A DNA stretch of 64,000 nucleotides from positions 127,221,292 through 127,285,291 of the forward strand of contig CM041084.1 in NCBI GenBank assembly GCA_023079485.1. The letters run 5' to 3'. Positions 11,966 through 23,355 of this stretch are shown here, piece by piece. Position 1 is the stretch's first letter. Each line of letters starts with the position of its first letter. The notes beneath the pieces are model-generated. The model saw only the letters and a list, made by a program, of their open reading frames with translations, made no database searches and was not told where the DNA came from. The DNA comes from Archilochus colubris. Taxonomy: Eukaryota > Chordata > Aves > Apodiformes > Trochilidae. Made by a program: the position numbers and the translations under genes.

Positions 11966-11970
11966 GCAAG
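11966..11970. other. Target-site duplication, right copy (GCAAG)
   Basis: Directly follows the CTACA end of the palindromic element and is identical to 11456-11460. Confidence 0.85.
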
Positions 11971-12538
11971 TGGGTTTGTATTCTAATTCCCTAACAGGCA
12001 TTTACTGTGCACATCACTGTATATGGCTAAATGCAGGCTTCTAACATCTACGCATTTTAAGTAATCCTAGAGCTCACCTTCTAAGGTGAACCTAAGACAG
12101 AAAGTTAAAGTTTAATTTGCATAGGTTTCTGTTGCATTGGAAAGAATTGAAGTGGTAAGCCTTTATGCCCAGGATAATGCTGACTTTGAGTCATTTCTGA
12201 TAATTGCTAACAACAAAGTAAACACCATTCTCTGCATAAAACCTTTGTGTGCTTTGATACTTTCTACATCATGACATTAGTACTGTCAGTATAGGATCAG
12301 AAAAATGCACTTTTCCAAAATCTTACACCTGGAGGGAAAAATATAAAAGAAGCAATAAGCAGTTCTGTGCCTGGGATAAAAATCATTATAGTCTGAAGTT
12401 AACATATCAGAATTACTTAAAGCAATTATTTGGAGTCCATAATGTTAATTCTGCTGGTGATTTCACTACTTGAAGTTCTTCTTAGTGACTGGTTTAGGCA
12501 TTCTAAATTATTCAAAATAATATTTATAAAAGAGAAGT

Positions 12539-12562
12539 AAAAAAAAAAAAAAAAAAAAAAAA
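12539..12562. repeat. A24 homopolymer
   Basis: Twenty-four consecutive A followed by an A-rich stretch. No retroposed body is recognisable upstream. Confidence 0.9.
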
Positions 12563-14186
12563 CAAAAAGGAAAAAGAAGAATTGTTTGCTTATAGCCAAA
12601 TGTAGAAAGCTATAATAACATCTAATGATAAAATTACCAAAGACATCTGACAGATGCCATCCCTGTGATGCTACTGTTTTTTGCAAAATAAAATCAGCAT
12701 CTATGCATCTGTTTTAAAATCTTTGTCAGACTTTATCAAAATCATTTACCTATCACCATATATTTGTTCCTTGTAATGGAAAATACCTCTATTATGACAA
12801 GAAGATGAGGTTAATCTGAAGCAAATCAACATGATAGTTTTCCATTATTGGAGCTCAAACACGCTTGTCAAAAAGGGATGACAGAGAGTAACAGTGCTGC
12901 TGCTGTTACACAAACAGGCGTTCACAGAAGAAAGAGTATTTTGAGATATATTTTTCTTATTATTTGGCAACATTATAGAATAAAAATTAGGCTATCCTGT
13001 GAAAGCTCAGTAAGGCAAGCCCTTTTGAAATGGCATGCACTTCTTGAAGCTTCAACTTTTTTCCAGGTTTATTTCCTTTCCTTCCAACTGTCTTTCATTA
13101 TTTTAGTCATTATTAGAAAAACAGAATTAAGAAAAACTTGCCAGAAACATTTGGATTCATCACATGCTCCAATGTTAAACATCAGTGTGTAGTTTCTTAT
13201 CCAAAAATTGTATCTAGTTGATTTGTAAATTTTATAGGACAGAACTTCTGGTCATCTGTTATTTCTCTGGAAGCAAGTATACATGGAGTCTTGTTGGACC
13301 CTCCATCTGACTATAGTCACTTTTGTTTATGTCAGTCAGTTCTGTGCATTAATAATTAGATGTTCATTTGAGTTGCACTGAAATTTTTGCAAGATAAAGC
13401 TCCTAAAAAATACCGATATTGCCCCCACAGCTCTCATTCAGAGTGTTCTGGACTTCCTTTCTCCATTAACCAGATGTGGCAAGGAAAAAAGACCACAAAA
13501 CTGAACTGACTAGTTACTAATGATAACTTAATGTATTTAGCGTCATACATTATCTCCAATTTGGGGGACATCCTGTCACAACAGAGTTCTATAGTAGGTG
13601 ACAGGAGTCTGTGAATTTTCAAAGTCATAATTTTTTTAGTCTTAACAAGCAGGGACTGAAAAAACTAAGTCTAGGGTGGAGAAAAAAGTCTGGGAAGTGT
13701 GGGAAATTGTTGTTCGCTTGCTTTTAAAGAATACAAAAGCATCAGCTCTTGTTTCTTGTTTCTTCTTGTTTCTTTGGAGCATGCTGCAGGAACAGTTTTC
13801 ATAAAGCTACTCCAGAAACAGCGTAACTAGTGGGGAACTCAGCTGAATTTCTTAAGCAAATATACCACTGAACTTTAGTCACAGAGCTTCTGGTAGAGGT
13901 ACTGGTAACCAGTGGGCCATGGTCCTGTCTTCACCATTCTGCAGGGTGTGATGAAGAGGTTCCTGAATTTGTGCCATGCCTGGCACCATGCGAGTGTCCA
14001 AGTCAACCATGGGATGGCATTTCTGACTTGCTGTCTCAGTTGATATCTGTGAAGACTGTTCAGTAGCAGCATGGACCAGGCTACTTGGGTGCTGCTAATA
14101 AAGTTCTTGCACTCTGTGACATGCTGCTGTCTAACAGTATTTTTCAGCAACTGGCACTTGAGGATGTTTTGCCTTATTCCCCCAGA

Positions 14187-14207
14187 CCCCCCCCCCATTT
14201 TTTTTTT
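14187..14207. repeat. C10 followed by T10
   Basis: A run of ten C, one A, then ten T. Low complexity and error-prone in sequencing. The 156-codon open frame that crosses it is not credible as a gene. Confidence 0.85.
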
Positions 14208-17200
14208 ATTTCATTTCTTCTGTCTGAGAAGACGCAAGTTCTCCCTCACTTGCCCCTGCTCCAAAAGCCTGAGTAAAACCATGGTTTATGGTTTTATGGA
14301 TGCTGTGTTCATCCTGCCCTTTGCCTGGGAGCCATCCATTGGAATAATGACTGAGGCTTGGCTCAGGATTTTGAGGAAAGGCTTAGAAACAATAAAGATA
14401 AATACAAAGAAAAAATATTTTCTTTTTCTAAACCCAGAGGATGTTTCTAGGGCCTTACGACAGGAGAAAGGTAGACGACATATTTTCAGAAGCATTTTTC
14501 AGAACATGGTTGCCTTGATTCCATTTCCTGTGTGCCTTTAGCAGGTTAAACTAGCCAGAACAGGAAGATCTGGCAATCATTCTCTGGGGTTCATTCTGGT
14601 TACCACAATACTGACTCAGTTTTTGCACCACTCTGCATGTGCTTTATCTCTTCTGTTCACTCCCTTTCTCTCATCACCCACTTTTCTTCTGCCTCTTGCT
14701 AGAGCAGCCCCTTTTCAAACTCCTGCATGTGCCACACACTTCAGATAGCAGCAGAATATTTCTCTGTCTGAGGTCTGTGCAGAGCTTCCCCTGCCCTCCA
14801 TAATTTTAGGCCTAAAGCCTTTTGTTTGCCTGAAAACACTTTTCCTTGCCCTTGACTTCCAGGCAAAAAGGCTTTTCTCTTCTAACTATTACTTTACATT
14901 TATATTAGGTCTATCTTCTGAGAGCACCCCAAAGTACTTTACATACTCTATGCAGGAATCAGTGGAGGGTGACTGTAGTGGGGCTTTCTTCTTATTTCTG
15001 TTTTCTTAGTTATAGCATTATGTGTCATGGAAGCTGACTTGGTGACTGACAAGGTTAATTCTACTTTGGCTAATTCATTCCAGCAGAGAAGCCATGAAAA
15101 AGTGCAGTTTAAGTGCATCACATTTTAGAGGGAATATCAAGCACACTTTCTGCACAGTTTTAATCTTGATTTAAGGGAATATATGAGAAGCACAGTTGAT
15201 AGGAAAGAGTATTTACATAACTTAGATTACTCCAGAGCACTTCATTATAATACCTAGAAAGAGTGGGAAAAAAAGCCTTTAGGAGCTTGCTGGCTGAGCA
15301 CCAGAACCATCCTTAGCCAGTGAGGCAATTCAATCCTTTCAACAGTCAAGGAGACTAGTGTTTGGGTAGTGTTCATCAGAAAAGTGTACAATATGTGAGA
15401 AAGAGAATATTTTATATTTCCAAGGACAGGTTTCTATTATATTTCAGCAATTCACTAGAAAAGCCACCAACAAGCTATGGAAAATGAGATGCTGCTACTT
15501 TTGCTTAATCAAAAAAACCCATGTTGGTATAGCTGTCATCTTACAAGGACAAAATATAAGCACATGTTTGATTGTTACAACCTTGTAACAAGAGTGGTTT
15601 CCATGCTTGCGTCAGAACAGAGGGGGAAGTATGATCGTATTTAAATTTCAGAAATCAATACTTCATAGCAGCCAAGGAATAAAGAAATACAGCATTCAAT
15701 TTAACAAGCCAATTCCTTAAAGAAATATGGTATAATAACTCTTATTTTGAAGGTAACTTTTGGAAAGGTAGAGCACAACTGATGGCAGTGAGATTCCATG
15801 TGGAGATTGCTGACAGAGCAGTCACAAGTAATGAGCTTTGAATGTTTGCGCTGTACATTTGCCACGTGCTAGCAATGGACTGACCCACTGAGTTCAAATG
15901 ACTGTAAAAGGACTTGGGGTTTGTTCAATCCACCACATGTTTCTTATTGGTCTCCATAACTCAGTGCATCCATCAAACCTACCTACTTACAGAAAACACA
16001 AATGGGTACCTGCTTAGCACAGCCCCTGCTTTCGTTCTCAGGCTCCCCTCTCCCTGGTTAGTGTGTAAAACACCTCCTTGTACCTACTTCCACTTCTGTG
16101 ACAGAAGACAGACAATGACAGAACAACTCCAGATTGAAATATCCACTGTTGGCAGAAGGGATACTTCTTACAGCATGGGGAGTAGCTTAATTATTCTACT
16201 AGATGTCCAAGCTGCAGTGAATAAAAACTTGAGACATACCCCAGAGAGAGAGACTTTAGGAAAGTCACACTCAGCACAAGCATTTCAGTCAAAGGTCCTC
16301 TTCTTCCAAAATGCCTCTGGCAGGTGCCATGATGAAGCCATCAATTCCTTCCACATTCCTCTTGGCTGGAGCTTCTGTAGGAGATGGTCTACATTTACAC
16401 TGAATGTCGTGGGCCTATTGACTGAAGTGATCTAAGCAAGAGACATTGAGTTTGATCAAGATTGGACACAGCAGATCCCAGAACTTGTAGAAGCAACTTT
16501 CTCTTATGCCTGTCTCACCCATAAGGTGAGACACCCACATGACAGAAATCAAGACTGGCAAGAAATCATGCAGTTCAATGTATTTTTGTTATTACAAAAG
16601 ACCATTCCAGGAGGTATATTGCATAGCCCTGATATTTTGTGGAAGGTCACTGGCCTAACAGTTTCTGCTTACAGTTACACTCAGTTGAACCTGATTATGT
16701 GTGCAAGTTCATTGAGCCCTACACCTCAGATGTGTGAAAACATCAAGAGCTAATCACTGACTTTGACAGGAAAAACAATGATATATTCTTCCCTGTTGGC
16801 TAAAAATCACTTCACCAGCCTTTAGCTGAAATCCTTTTTATAAAACTTTATTCCCCATACAAACTAGGAATGAAGGCTAGTTTTGGAATACCTGGAAGAG
16901 ACCTCTGCCCATCTGGCATGATCTCCTGATGATGTCCCAGCTGTGCTTTTCTAGAAGAAAAAGCTAATTCTTACTCTTCACATATAGTTACTGTGTCCCA
17001 AAACAGACCACCATTAAAAAAAAAAATAAAATAAACAAAGTATCATTGTTTCTAGCTAGTAAGTCACTAGTAAGGAAAATAATAGACAGTCTGTTTATGT
17101 AATCTTGTTATTTGGTCTGCACTTGTAAGGGGATCGTTAAACAACTGTTCCACACTTGATATGGATTAGAATATAGTTATTTCTTCCAATTTATCCAAAG

Positions 17201-17447
17201 CTCCTGCATGCTCCAGCATTTAATCACTAACAGTCAGGGATAGATAAACTCATGGTCATTAAATCTGATAACTATATTTTCCTGAACCTGAACTTCTTCC
17301 TGAATAATGCATACCTATAATGCTTAAACATTTCAGTGAAAAAAACCCCCACAAAAATAACAAAATGTTTGATAGCAATTAAGTGGAACTCCTTTTCTGT
17401 GTCATTCTCTTTGATGAATGCAGTATGAAGACAAAAAAGTATGTCAA

Positions 17448-17696
17448 AACAAGAGGTAATGGACACAAACATGAACATAGGAAGTTCTGTCCAAACACGA
17501 GGAGAAACCTCTCTACTTTGGGGGTAGCAAAACACTGGAACAGGATGCCCAGAGAGGTAGTGGAATCTCTGTCTCAGAGACATTCAAAACCTGCCTGGAT
17601 GCAACGTGTTCTAGGTGAGCTTTTCCTGGCAGGGAGTTGAACTAGAATGATCTCCAGAGGTTCCTTCCAATCCATAACATTCTGTGATTCTGTGAT
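17448..17696 (+). mobile_element. CR1 LINE, 5'-truncated 3' end (older copy)
   Basis: Contains diverged but clear CR1 3'-end phrases: ACTGGAACAGGATGCCCAGA, then CATTCAAAACCTGCCTGGAT, then AGAATGATCTCCAGAGGTTC and TTCCTTCCAATCC, ending in two copies of ATTCTGTG. CR1 retrotransposons end in such octamer repeats rather than poly-A. Nearly all of the element, including the endonuclease and reverse transcriptase frames, is missing. The open frame crossing it is 3'-untranslated CR1 sequence, not a gene. Divergence from the typical phrases is clearly higher than in the copy near 45.2 kb. The 5' break is approximate. Confidence 0.85.
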
Positions 17697-19276
17697 GTGC
17701 CATCATGGCATGGGTGGCTCTTTCTAGCAGTCATAAGTACATTGATTTTGATTTCACTAAGGTTCCTCAAGGCAATTCAGTGAAGATTTTTCAAAGACAG
17801 ATCTTCACTGTTCTTAAAAAAAAAAGTCAAACTTGACTGAATAAATGGATCCATGTCCACCTTTAACCAGTCTAAAGAGCTTTCATTATCTCTCTGTGTC
17901 CAGACTAAACAAAACACTTCTTTGTAAAGATGAATAGATAGAATTATAGAATTAAGCCTGACCTTTTGCAACACAAGAGTCCCAAAATTAACACTGTTTG
18001 TTCACATTCAATTCCCACAGCAAAAAGTCAAGTATCAAATTAGCAAGCAACTTCACTCACCAAGAAGGCCTTCAGGCAATGGAATTGTCATTTGGAAGGT
18101 GACCCGTGTCTGATTCAGGCTTTCATAAAACTTAAGAACTTCAAAAGCCTCCAAAAATCCAGGATATAATTCCAAATTCAAGGATTCTTTTTCTTCTCTA
18201 ACACAGTAAGTGTTACCCTGGCCTGAGAACAGTACTCCTCAGTGCATGAATATCTTCACCCAGATAACACCTTCAACAGCTTGTAATTATCTTATGATGC
18301 TTTCATTTTGTCAATGTCTCTGTGATCTGTAAATTACCATCCAGTATCAAGGTCAGATCATGCCAAAACTTGGTTTCCATGGAAACAAACTGTGTCAAGA
18401 AAAAGTCTAGTCTTCATTCAGTATTTCAGATCATGAATAAACTTCCATTCTTCAAAAACTGATTTTACACTTATGGGCCAGTAGATTAGACATCTCACAT
18501 TGTGTCTGTCTTCTGTCAGACAGAGTCATGAGGAGTCAACCCATGGCTCCAGCCCTGCCTGGGACCCTGTTTCCTCTTACATGGAAAGTGCAAGTCTGTT
18601 CAAATGTCATTGAAGAGGCTGAGGGACACTGTGGGAGACAAAGCAACTGGGAATGGGTTTCCAGTGCTGGAGTAATTCCTTTGGTCTGTCCTGTGCTGAG
18701 GAGCTCCTGGGAAAGTAGAAAATCAAATCAAAAGGTCTCATGTGTTCTACATGTGGAGGACACCTGGGCCTTCCCGGGGGATGTGCCACTATGTCCTGCC
18801 TTTCAGAGGCAAGTGGGATGATCTGTGTAGCCCACCCAGTGGGGAAGGTTGGGCACCCTTGGTCAGAAGCAGTCATTTTAAGTAGCAATTAGGGAAACAT
18901 TTGGCTTTCATGTGTTCGGATCACTTGCCCTCACAACACAGCTTCAGGCCCTTTCCCCTCACCTTTAGTTGCTTCCATGTCACTTTGCCCCCGTTGCATC
19001 CTTGCCAAGCAGCTCCTCTGCCTTTACCTTATACCCATAGTGGAAGGTGACCTTTTCAGGCACAGCCCCACCCAAGCTTGGACCTCTTTCCTGAAGGCAG
19101 ATGGGGGGTCCAGTCCTCATTGGTGGGGGGAAGCTTTGTTGTACTGCTGTCTCTGGCTATTTGGCTTTCTGAGACCTGATATTCTCCAGGACTCTTTGCA
19201 CAAACAGCTGGGGAAACTTAGGGGACAGAAAGGGCCTCAGGGTGAAAGGTTTACTCTATTGAAGTAAGATGGAAAA

Positions 19277-19312
19277 CTCCCTTTGACTTCAATGGGGTCA
19301 GAGTTTCACCCT
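19277..19312. repeat. Ancient 'TTGACTTCAATGGGG' relic
   Basis: CTTTGACTTCAATGGGG followed by CAGAGTTTCACCC is the clearest of several related fragments in the window. The core is nearly self-complementary. I recall similar motifs in bird and other reptile genomes but cannot assign a family name. Confidence 0.4.
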
Positions 19313-20171
19313 GTAGCTTTAATTAGCTGGCATTGTCCTGTGTCCCTACATGTGGAATGTAAAGTATGGCATGTGCAATAGTGATGTACACATAAATGAT
19401 TTAAGAGGATGTTAAAGTAGAGGAGTGCATTTAAATGGCATGAAGTTGCAGGAGCAGGCTTGTTTAAACACTGCACAGTCTGTGCTTCACAATTAAAATA
19501 ATGTCTATCTGCAGCCCTGGTAATTTAACAGAACAAACTGGCTCCCCCAAAAAAAGATCTGTGAACCACTGGGAAGAATGTCACCAAAAAATGATCTGAC
19601 AAAAAAGATCTGTAAAGGGATCCCACTTTCAAACCATTCAGAGCATCTCATTTGATAAAGGCCCTAGGTTTTTGTACAGATTTATGGGTTTCAAGCAGAA
19701 CAAAATGGCTTCTCTGCCAGGGAGAGGAAGGAAGAAAAATCTTAACAGTCCTGCAAATGGGAAGGGGATATGTGGTATAGGATATTTAGCATGCTGGAGT
19801 GTAGTGGACATAGGAAACATATGTCAAGGTGTCACAAGTGGTGCATGGTAGCCAGAGAGCCAACATTGCAGAGTGACGGATATTTTGACAGGAGTCTCTG
19901 TGAGAAGAGTGCTCTATGCAAATGCTTTGCCTGGGATAATGAATAGTATAATTTTTTCCTCTTCTGAGAGTTTCAATGGAAAGGACACCTGGATTTCATA
20001 GAAAAGCCCCCACAGAGGAATTAAAAAAATGTTTTATTCATTTATGATACAGACTCTGTCTTGTGTGCAGATTTCATCATTTCATTGTCTTGGTATCTCA
20101 AAGAAGAGCAAACAGCTGGGTCCTCACTAGATGCTTCCATAGAGGATTTATTTTATTATATTTTACTTCAG

Positions 20172-20198
20172 TTTTTTTTTTTTTTTTTTTTTTTTTTT
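20172..20198. repeat. T27 homopolymer
   Basis: Twenty-seven consecutive T. On the minus strand it would be a poly-A tail, but the sequence to its right shows no recognisable gene or polyadenylation hexamer close to the run. Confidence 0.9.
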
Positions 20199-20630
20199 CA
20201 CAGGAAAATAAGAGTCTGTTTGTATAGGAAAGAACCAGGCAAAGTTTTCACATTTCCTGTTTCTTATCCATGCTGGGAGAAGAGAGTCAGTCCAGCTTGG
20301 AAGAGTAGAATGGGAAGAGCCACATAATTTTCTGGAGTATCTGAGTCCTTCCTCCTGCACTGGCCTTCCAAGTGCCACAAGAATGAGCAGTGATGCCAGG
20401 TGTTACCAATGCCCTTGAAAGGCTGCCTGGGGTGTGCACAGGGATTCAGTTTAATAGAAAGTCCATAGCCCAGGATTCAGCTCGTGTGTATCATTGCTAT
20501 GTGTTCAGCCACTGCTTCTGCATCACAACAAGCAAGATAACTGAAGCAAAGTATCTCATGCTTTTCTTTAGCCTTCCCTAAAGCTTCAGTCTTTGGAAAT
20601 TTGCCTTTTGAGATTCTTTTGAGGCTGAAC

Positions 20631-20930
20631 CATAGAATCATTTCAGTTGGAAAAGAACCTTAAGGTCACCAAGTCCAACTGTTAACCTGGAATACTGACC
20701 TGTCCACCTCTAAGCCACATCTACATGTCTTTTGAATACATCCATGGCTAGTGACTCAACCACTTGCTTGAACAGATTCAGTGCTTGTCAATACTTTTGG
20801 TGAAGAGGTTTTACTTAATATCCAGTCTAAACCTCCCTTGGTGCAACATGAAGCCATTTCCTCTCATCCCATCACTTGGTACTTGGGTAGCTAGGATGAT
20901 ATCAGACATTTTCTTCTTGTGGTAGAGAGA
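20631..20930 (-). mobile_element. CR1 LINE, 5'-truncated 3' end
   Basis: Read on the minus strand it ends with the CR1 hallmark: GGTCCTTTTCC-like sequence, CCAACTGAAATGATTCTATG. On the + strand it opens CATAGAATCATTTCAGTTGG, then CACCAAGTCCAACTGTTAAC, and later AACCTCCCTTGGTGCAACAT and CCATTTCCTCTCATCCCATC, all recognisable CR1 complement phrases. It is moderately diverged and has no coding part. The inner boundary near 20930 fades and is approximate. Confidence 0.8.
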
Positions 20931-23269
20931 TCTGATAATCATTCCGCTCTGTGCTTCAATTGTACAGGTTTTCTCCAGTTCTTATTTACATTAACAGATT
21001 TCAAGGTCCTTGTATGCCATGTATCGTAAATTTAATACTAGCAATTCTATTTTGCATCATATTCCTAATTGCTTGCATTGTAGCTGTGAGAACACATAAT
21101 ATAAAGCAGTGTGCTCTGAATTCTCATATGAGAAGAAAAAGTTATCTTTGTTATCTCCTCTGTTATTACTTTAACAGTATTCCCTGCTAATGCTGTTTAC
21201 AACTGAAATGTAATATTTTATTCCTTAATTTTCTCTAGATTCTATATTGTGACTCTTCTTCCTTTTAGAAAACTCCAGGGAGACAGAATGTCTCTATCAA
21301 GAGAATCCCCAGCATAAGGGAATTAAAAAAACAACTTGTAATGAAATATGCTAGCAATTGTATAAAAATACATTGTGTGGGACTTTTGCCTGTGGCAGTA
21401 TGTATGCACATGAATGACAGTATTGTGTGAGACAGAGCATTGTGTTGTGCAGTGCCAGTGTATAAAGCTACACTCATTTTGCATAAATATTTTACTGCTT
21501 TCTGGGATGTCTAGGATTTTTTCTAAAAGTAATGTTCCATTTCTCTTTCTCTGGAACAACTCTTTGGATTTGCATGTTTTGACCATGGCTGCCACAATGT
21601 TCATGTGTCACTTCAGTAAATTTGATCAAATCAGGGAGGAGAATATGTGGGAAGAAAATGCAGGGCTTTAAAATCAACAAAAATCTTATCTATTTTTCAC
21701 ACATAAACTATGCAATAAATACAAGATAGTTTATGCTTTTAGGGAGAGAATCCTTTAAATTTCTACTTTGCAATGCTCCGTGTACTTATAGACGACTTAT
21801 GGACCTCCACAATTCCATGGAAATCCAGATATAAGATGCCTGCTGAAGATGAGGTACCTGTACAGTTATCTACAAATATTTGTGTTTCAGTGCTCCAAAG
21901 CTCAGTGCTCCAATGTAGGTATTTCTTACATAGCTCATTTGATGATAAGAATAAGTCACTCATATTGATCACAGTGAAATAACAAATTACTGGGGCAGAC
22001 CCTATGTGCCCTGGAAGCTCAGTCAACACTGGATGCCTAGAAGGTGCCTGATTTACCATTCCCATTCTGTCACAAATTTTAGTCAACCCTCAATGTAAGG
22101 ATAACTAGTAGGTGTTAATATATCATGTTATATGGGAGAGCCAGTGAGAAAATCTCGTGCTCCTCCATGCTGTGCAAAGAAATCTCTTAGAAGGCTGGTC
22201 CAGGAGAGAGTCCTCCCATTGCTCCCATTTTGCTGCTGTTTCTGCCCAGTCTGTTCACTCAGAGCTTCTAGATGTCATCTGTGAATTTTCCTATAGACAT
22301 CAAAATAACCAAAACTGAAGGGAAGTCAGGAATCATGAACAGCTTGAAGCTTTGCCCAGTAACAAGCTGGCAAACTGAGTCATCATGTATGTATATCCTG
22401 CTGTCACTCTAGGGCAACTACAGAAGTGCAAATGTCTTTTCAGCCCTGGATATCTCTTGGAGAGCATTCTCAAGAGGTACACTGACTCAATAAACACCCA
22501 GTAAATCTTGTTCTAACCCATTAGCCTAGCTAATTTTTATATGCACTAGCAGGCCCATGGAAAAAACTGCAGAGGACTTGCATCACTCTGCAGCTGACTA
22601 GCAAATTTTCTGTCACCTGTTGCCTGTGGCGTGGGTAACAGGCCTGAAAGAACAATATCCAAGTTTTCTGGCTGCATTCTGTTCCTTGATCCCTGAGCAG
22701 TGAGAGGCACCTATTCTCCTTCCTAGGCTGCTCTCTAGGGACAGGCAAAAGTAGCCAACAGGGCATGGCACTGAACTTCCTAAGCATCGAGTCAGCTGTG
22801 ACTCAATATCCCATTCAAACAAATCAGGTTGTATCTCCTCAGACTGTTCTTCTACACAGGGCTGCAAACTTTGAATTTCAGGGTTCTCAGCCTGGCCTTA
22901 AGAGGTGGGTTATGTGCATGGTAGGTGAATTAAGAGGCAAAGTTAGACAAATTGGGGCAAAACCCATAGGACATGTACCAACTATATATGCAAGCTATAA
23001 TATCCACAGATTTCAGAGCAATTCCCAAAGTTGTTTCTCTTGTGCATGATTTCCCACCCAAAAGGAAGATTAATATTCTAATAATGTCAATTGGCATTTT
23101 TAAGATTCATCTGCATTGCACAGACTGCATCTCTTAAGAGGAGGAACTAAATTTTTGGCATCTTTATAGGATAACTTTTGATCTAATTAGGTATACGTTG
23201 GTTTCATCTCTGCTTTGAAGACAAGCAATGTGTACAAGTGATGTTATACAAACACATAAGACAAAGCCT

Positions 23270-23355
23270 AGAAAGGGAAACAAAGGTGGAGAGAGGTCAA
23301 GGTACCTCTTTCAAGGTTGTTCATCAGGTCAATGGTAAAGTCAGGACAGAGAGTT
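23270..23355 (-). mobile_element. MIR-like (CORE-SINE/L2-type) relic
   Basis: The + strand reads GGGAAACAAAGGTGGAGAGA, GGTCAAGGTACC, CAAGGTTGTTCATCAGGTCA and ATGGTAAAGTCAGGACAGAG. This follows, with heavy divergence, the well-known MIR complement order: GGGGAAACTGAGGCACAGAG, GGTTAAGTNACTTGCC, CAAGGTCACACAGC, GTGGCAGAGC. It is very old and incomplete. A related old SINE or L2 3' end is equally possible. Confidence 0.45.

Larger units (their letters stand above)
11971..17447. other. Unique non-coding DNA, no gene recognised
   Basis: AT-rich with short overlapping open frames only. It holds an A24 run and a C10/T10 run. The string CCCCAAAGTACTTTACA near 14930 is faintly like the 3' part of old SINE/L2 relics but is too short to call. 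Confidence 0.55.
17697..20630. other. Unique non-coding DNA between two CR1 copies
   Basis: No gene seen. A somewhat GC-richer section lies near 18.53-19.27 kb, with short open frames on both strands that match nothing I recognise. A T27 run and a relic-repeat motif are listed separately. Confidence 0.5.

Noticed and set aside
11532..12001. Open frames on both strands (11532-11765 plus, 11660-12001 minus) encoding an identical stretch of about 50 residues.
   Set aside because: They lie in the two arms of the palindrome, so identical peptides on opposite strands are a direct consequence of the inverted repeat, not paralogous genes.
14071..14541. A 156-codon plus-strand open frame.
   Set aside because: It crosses a C10/T10 run, has overlapping frames on both strands and no recognisable domain.
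15914..16435. A 173-codon plus-strand open frame.
   Set aside because: No domain, signal peptide or family resemblance was seen. Single open frames of this size can occur by chance in 64 kb.
17383..17640. An 85-codon open frame on the plus strand.
   Set aside because: Most of it is CR1 3'-untranslated sequence.
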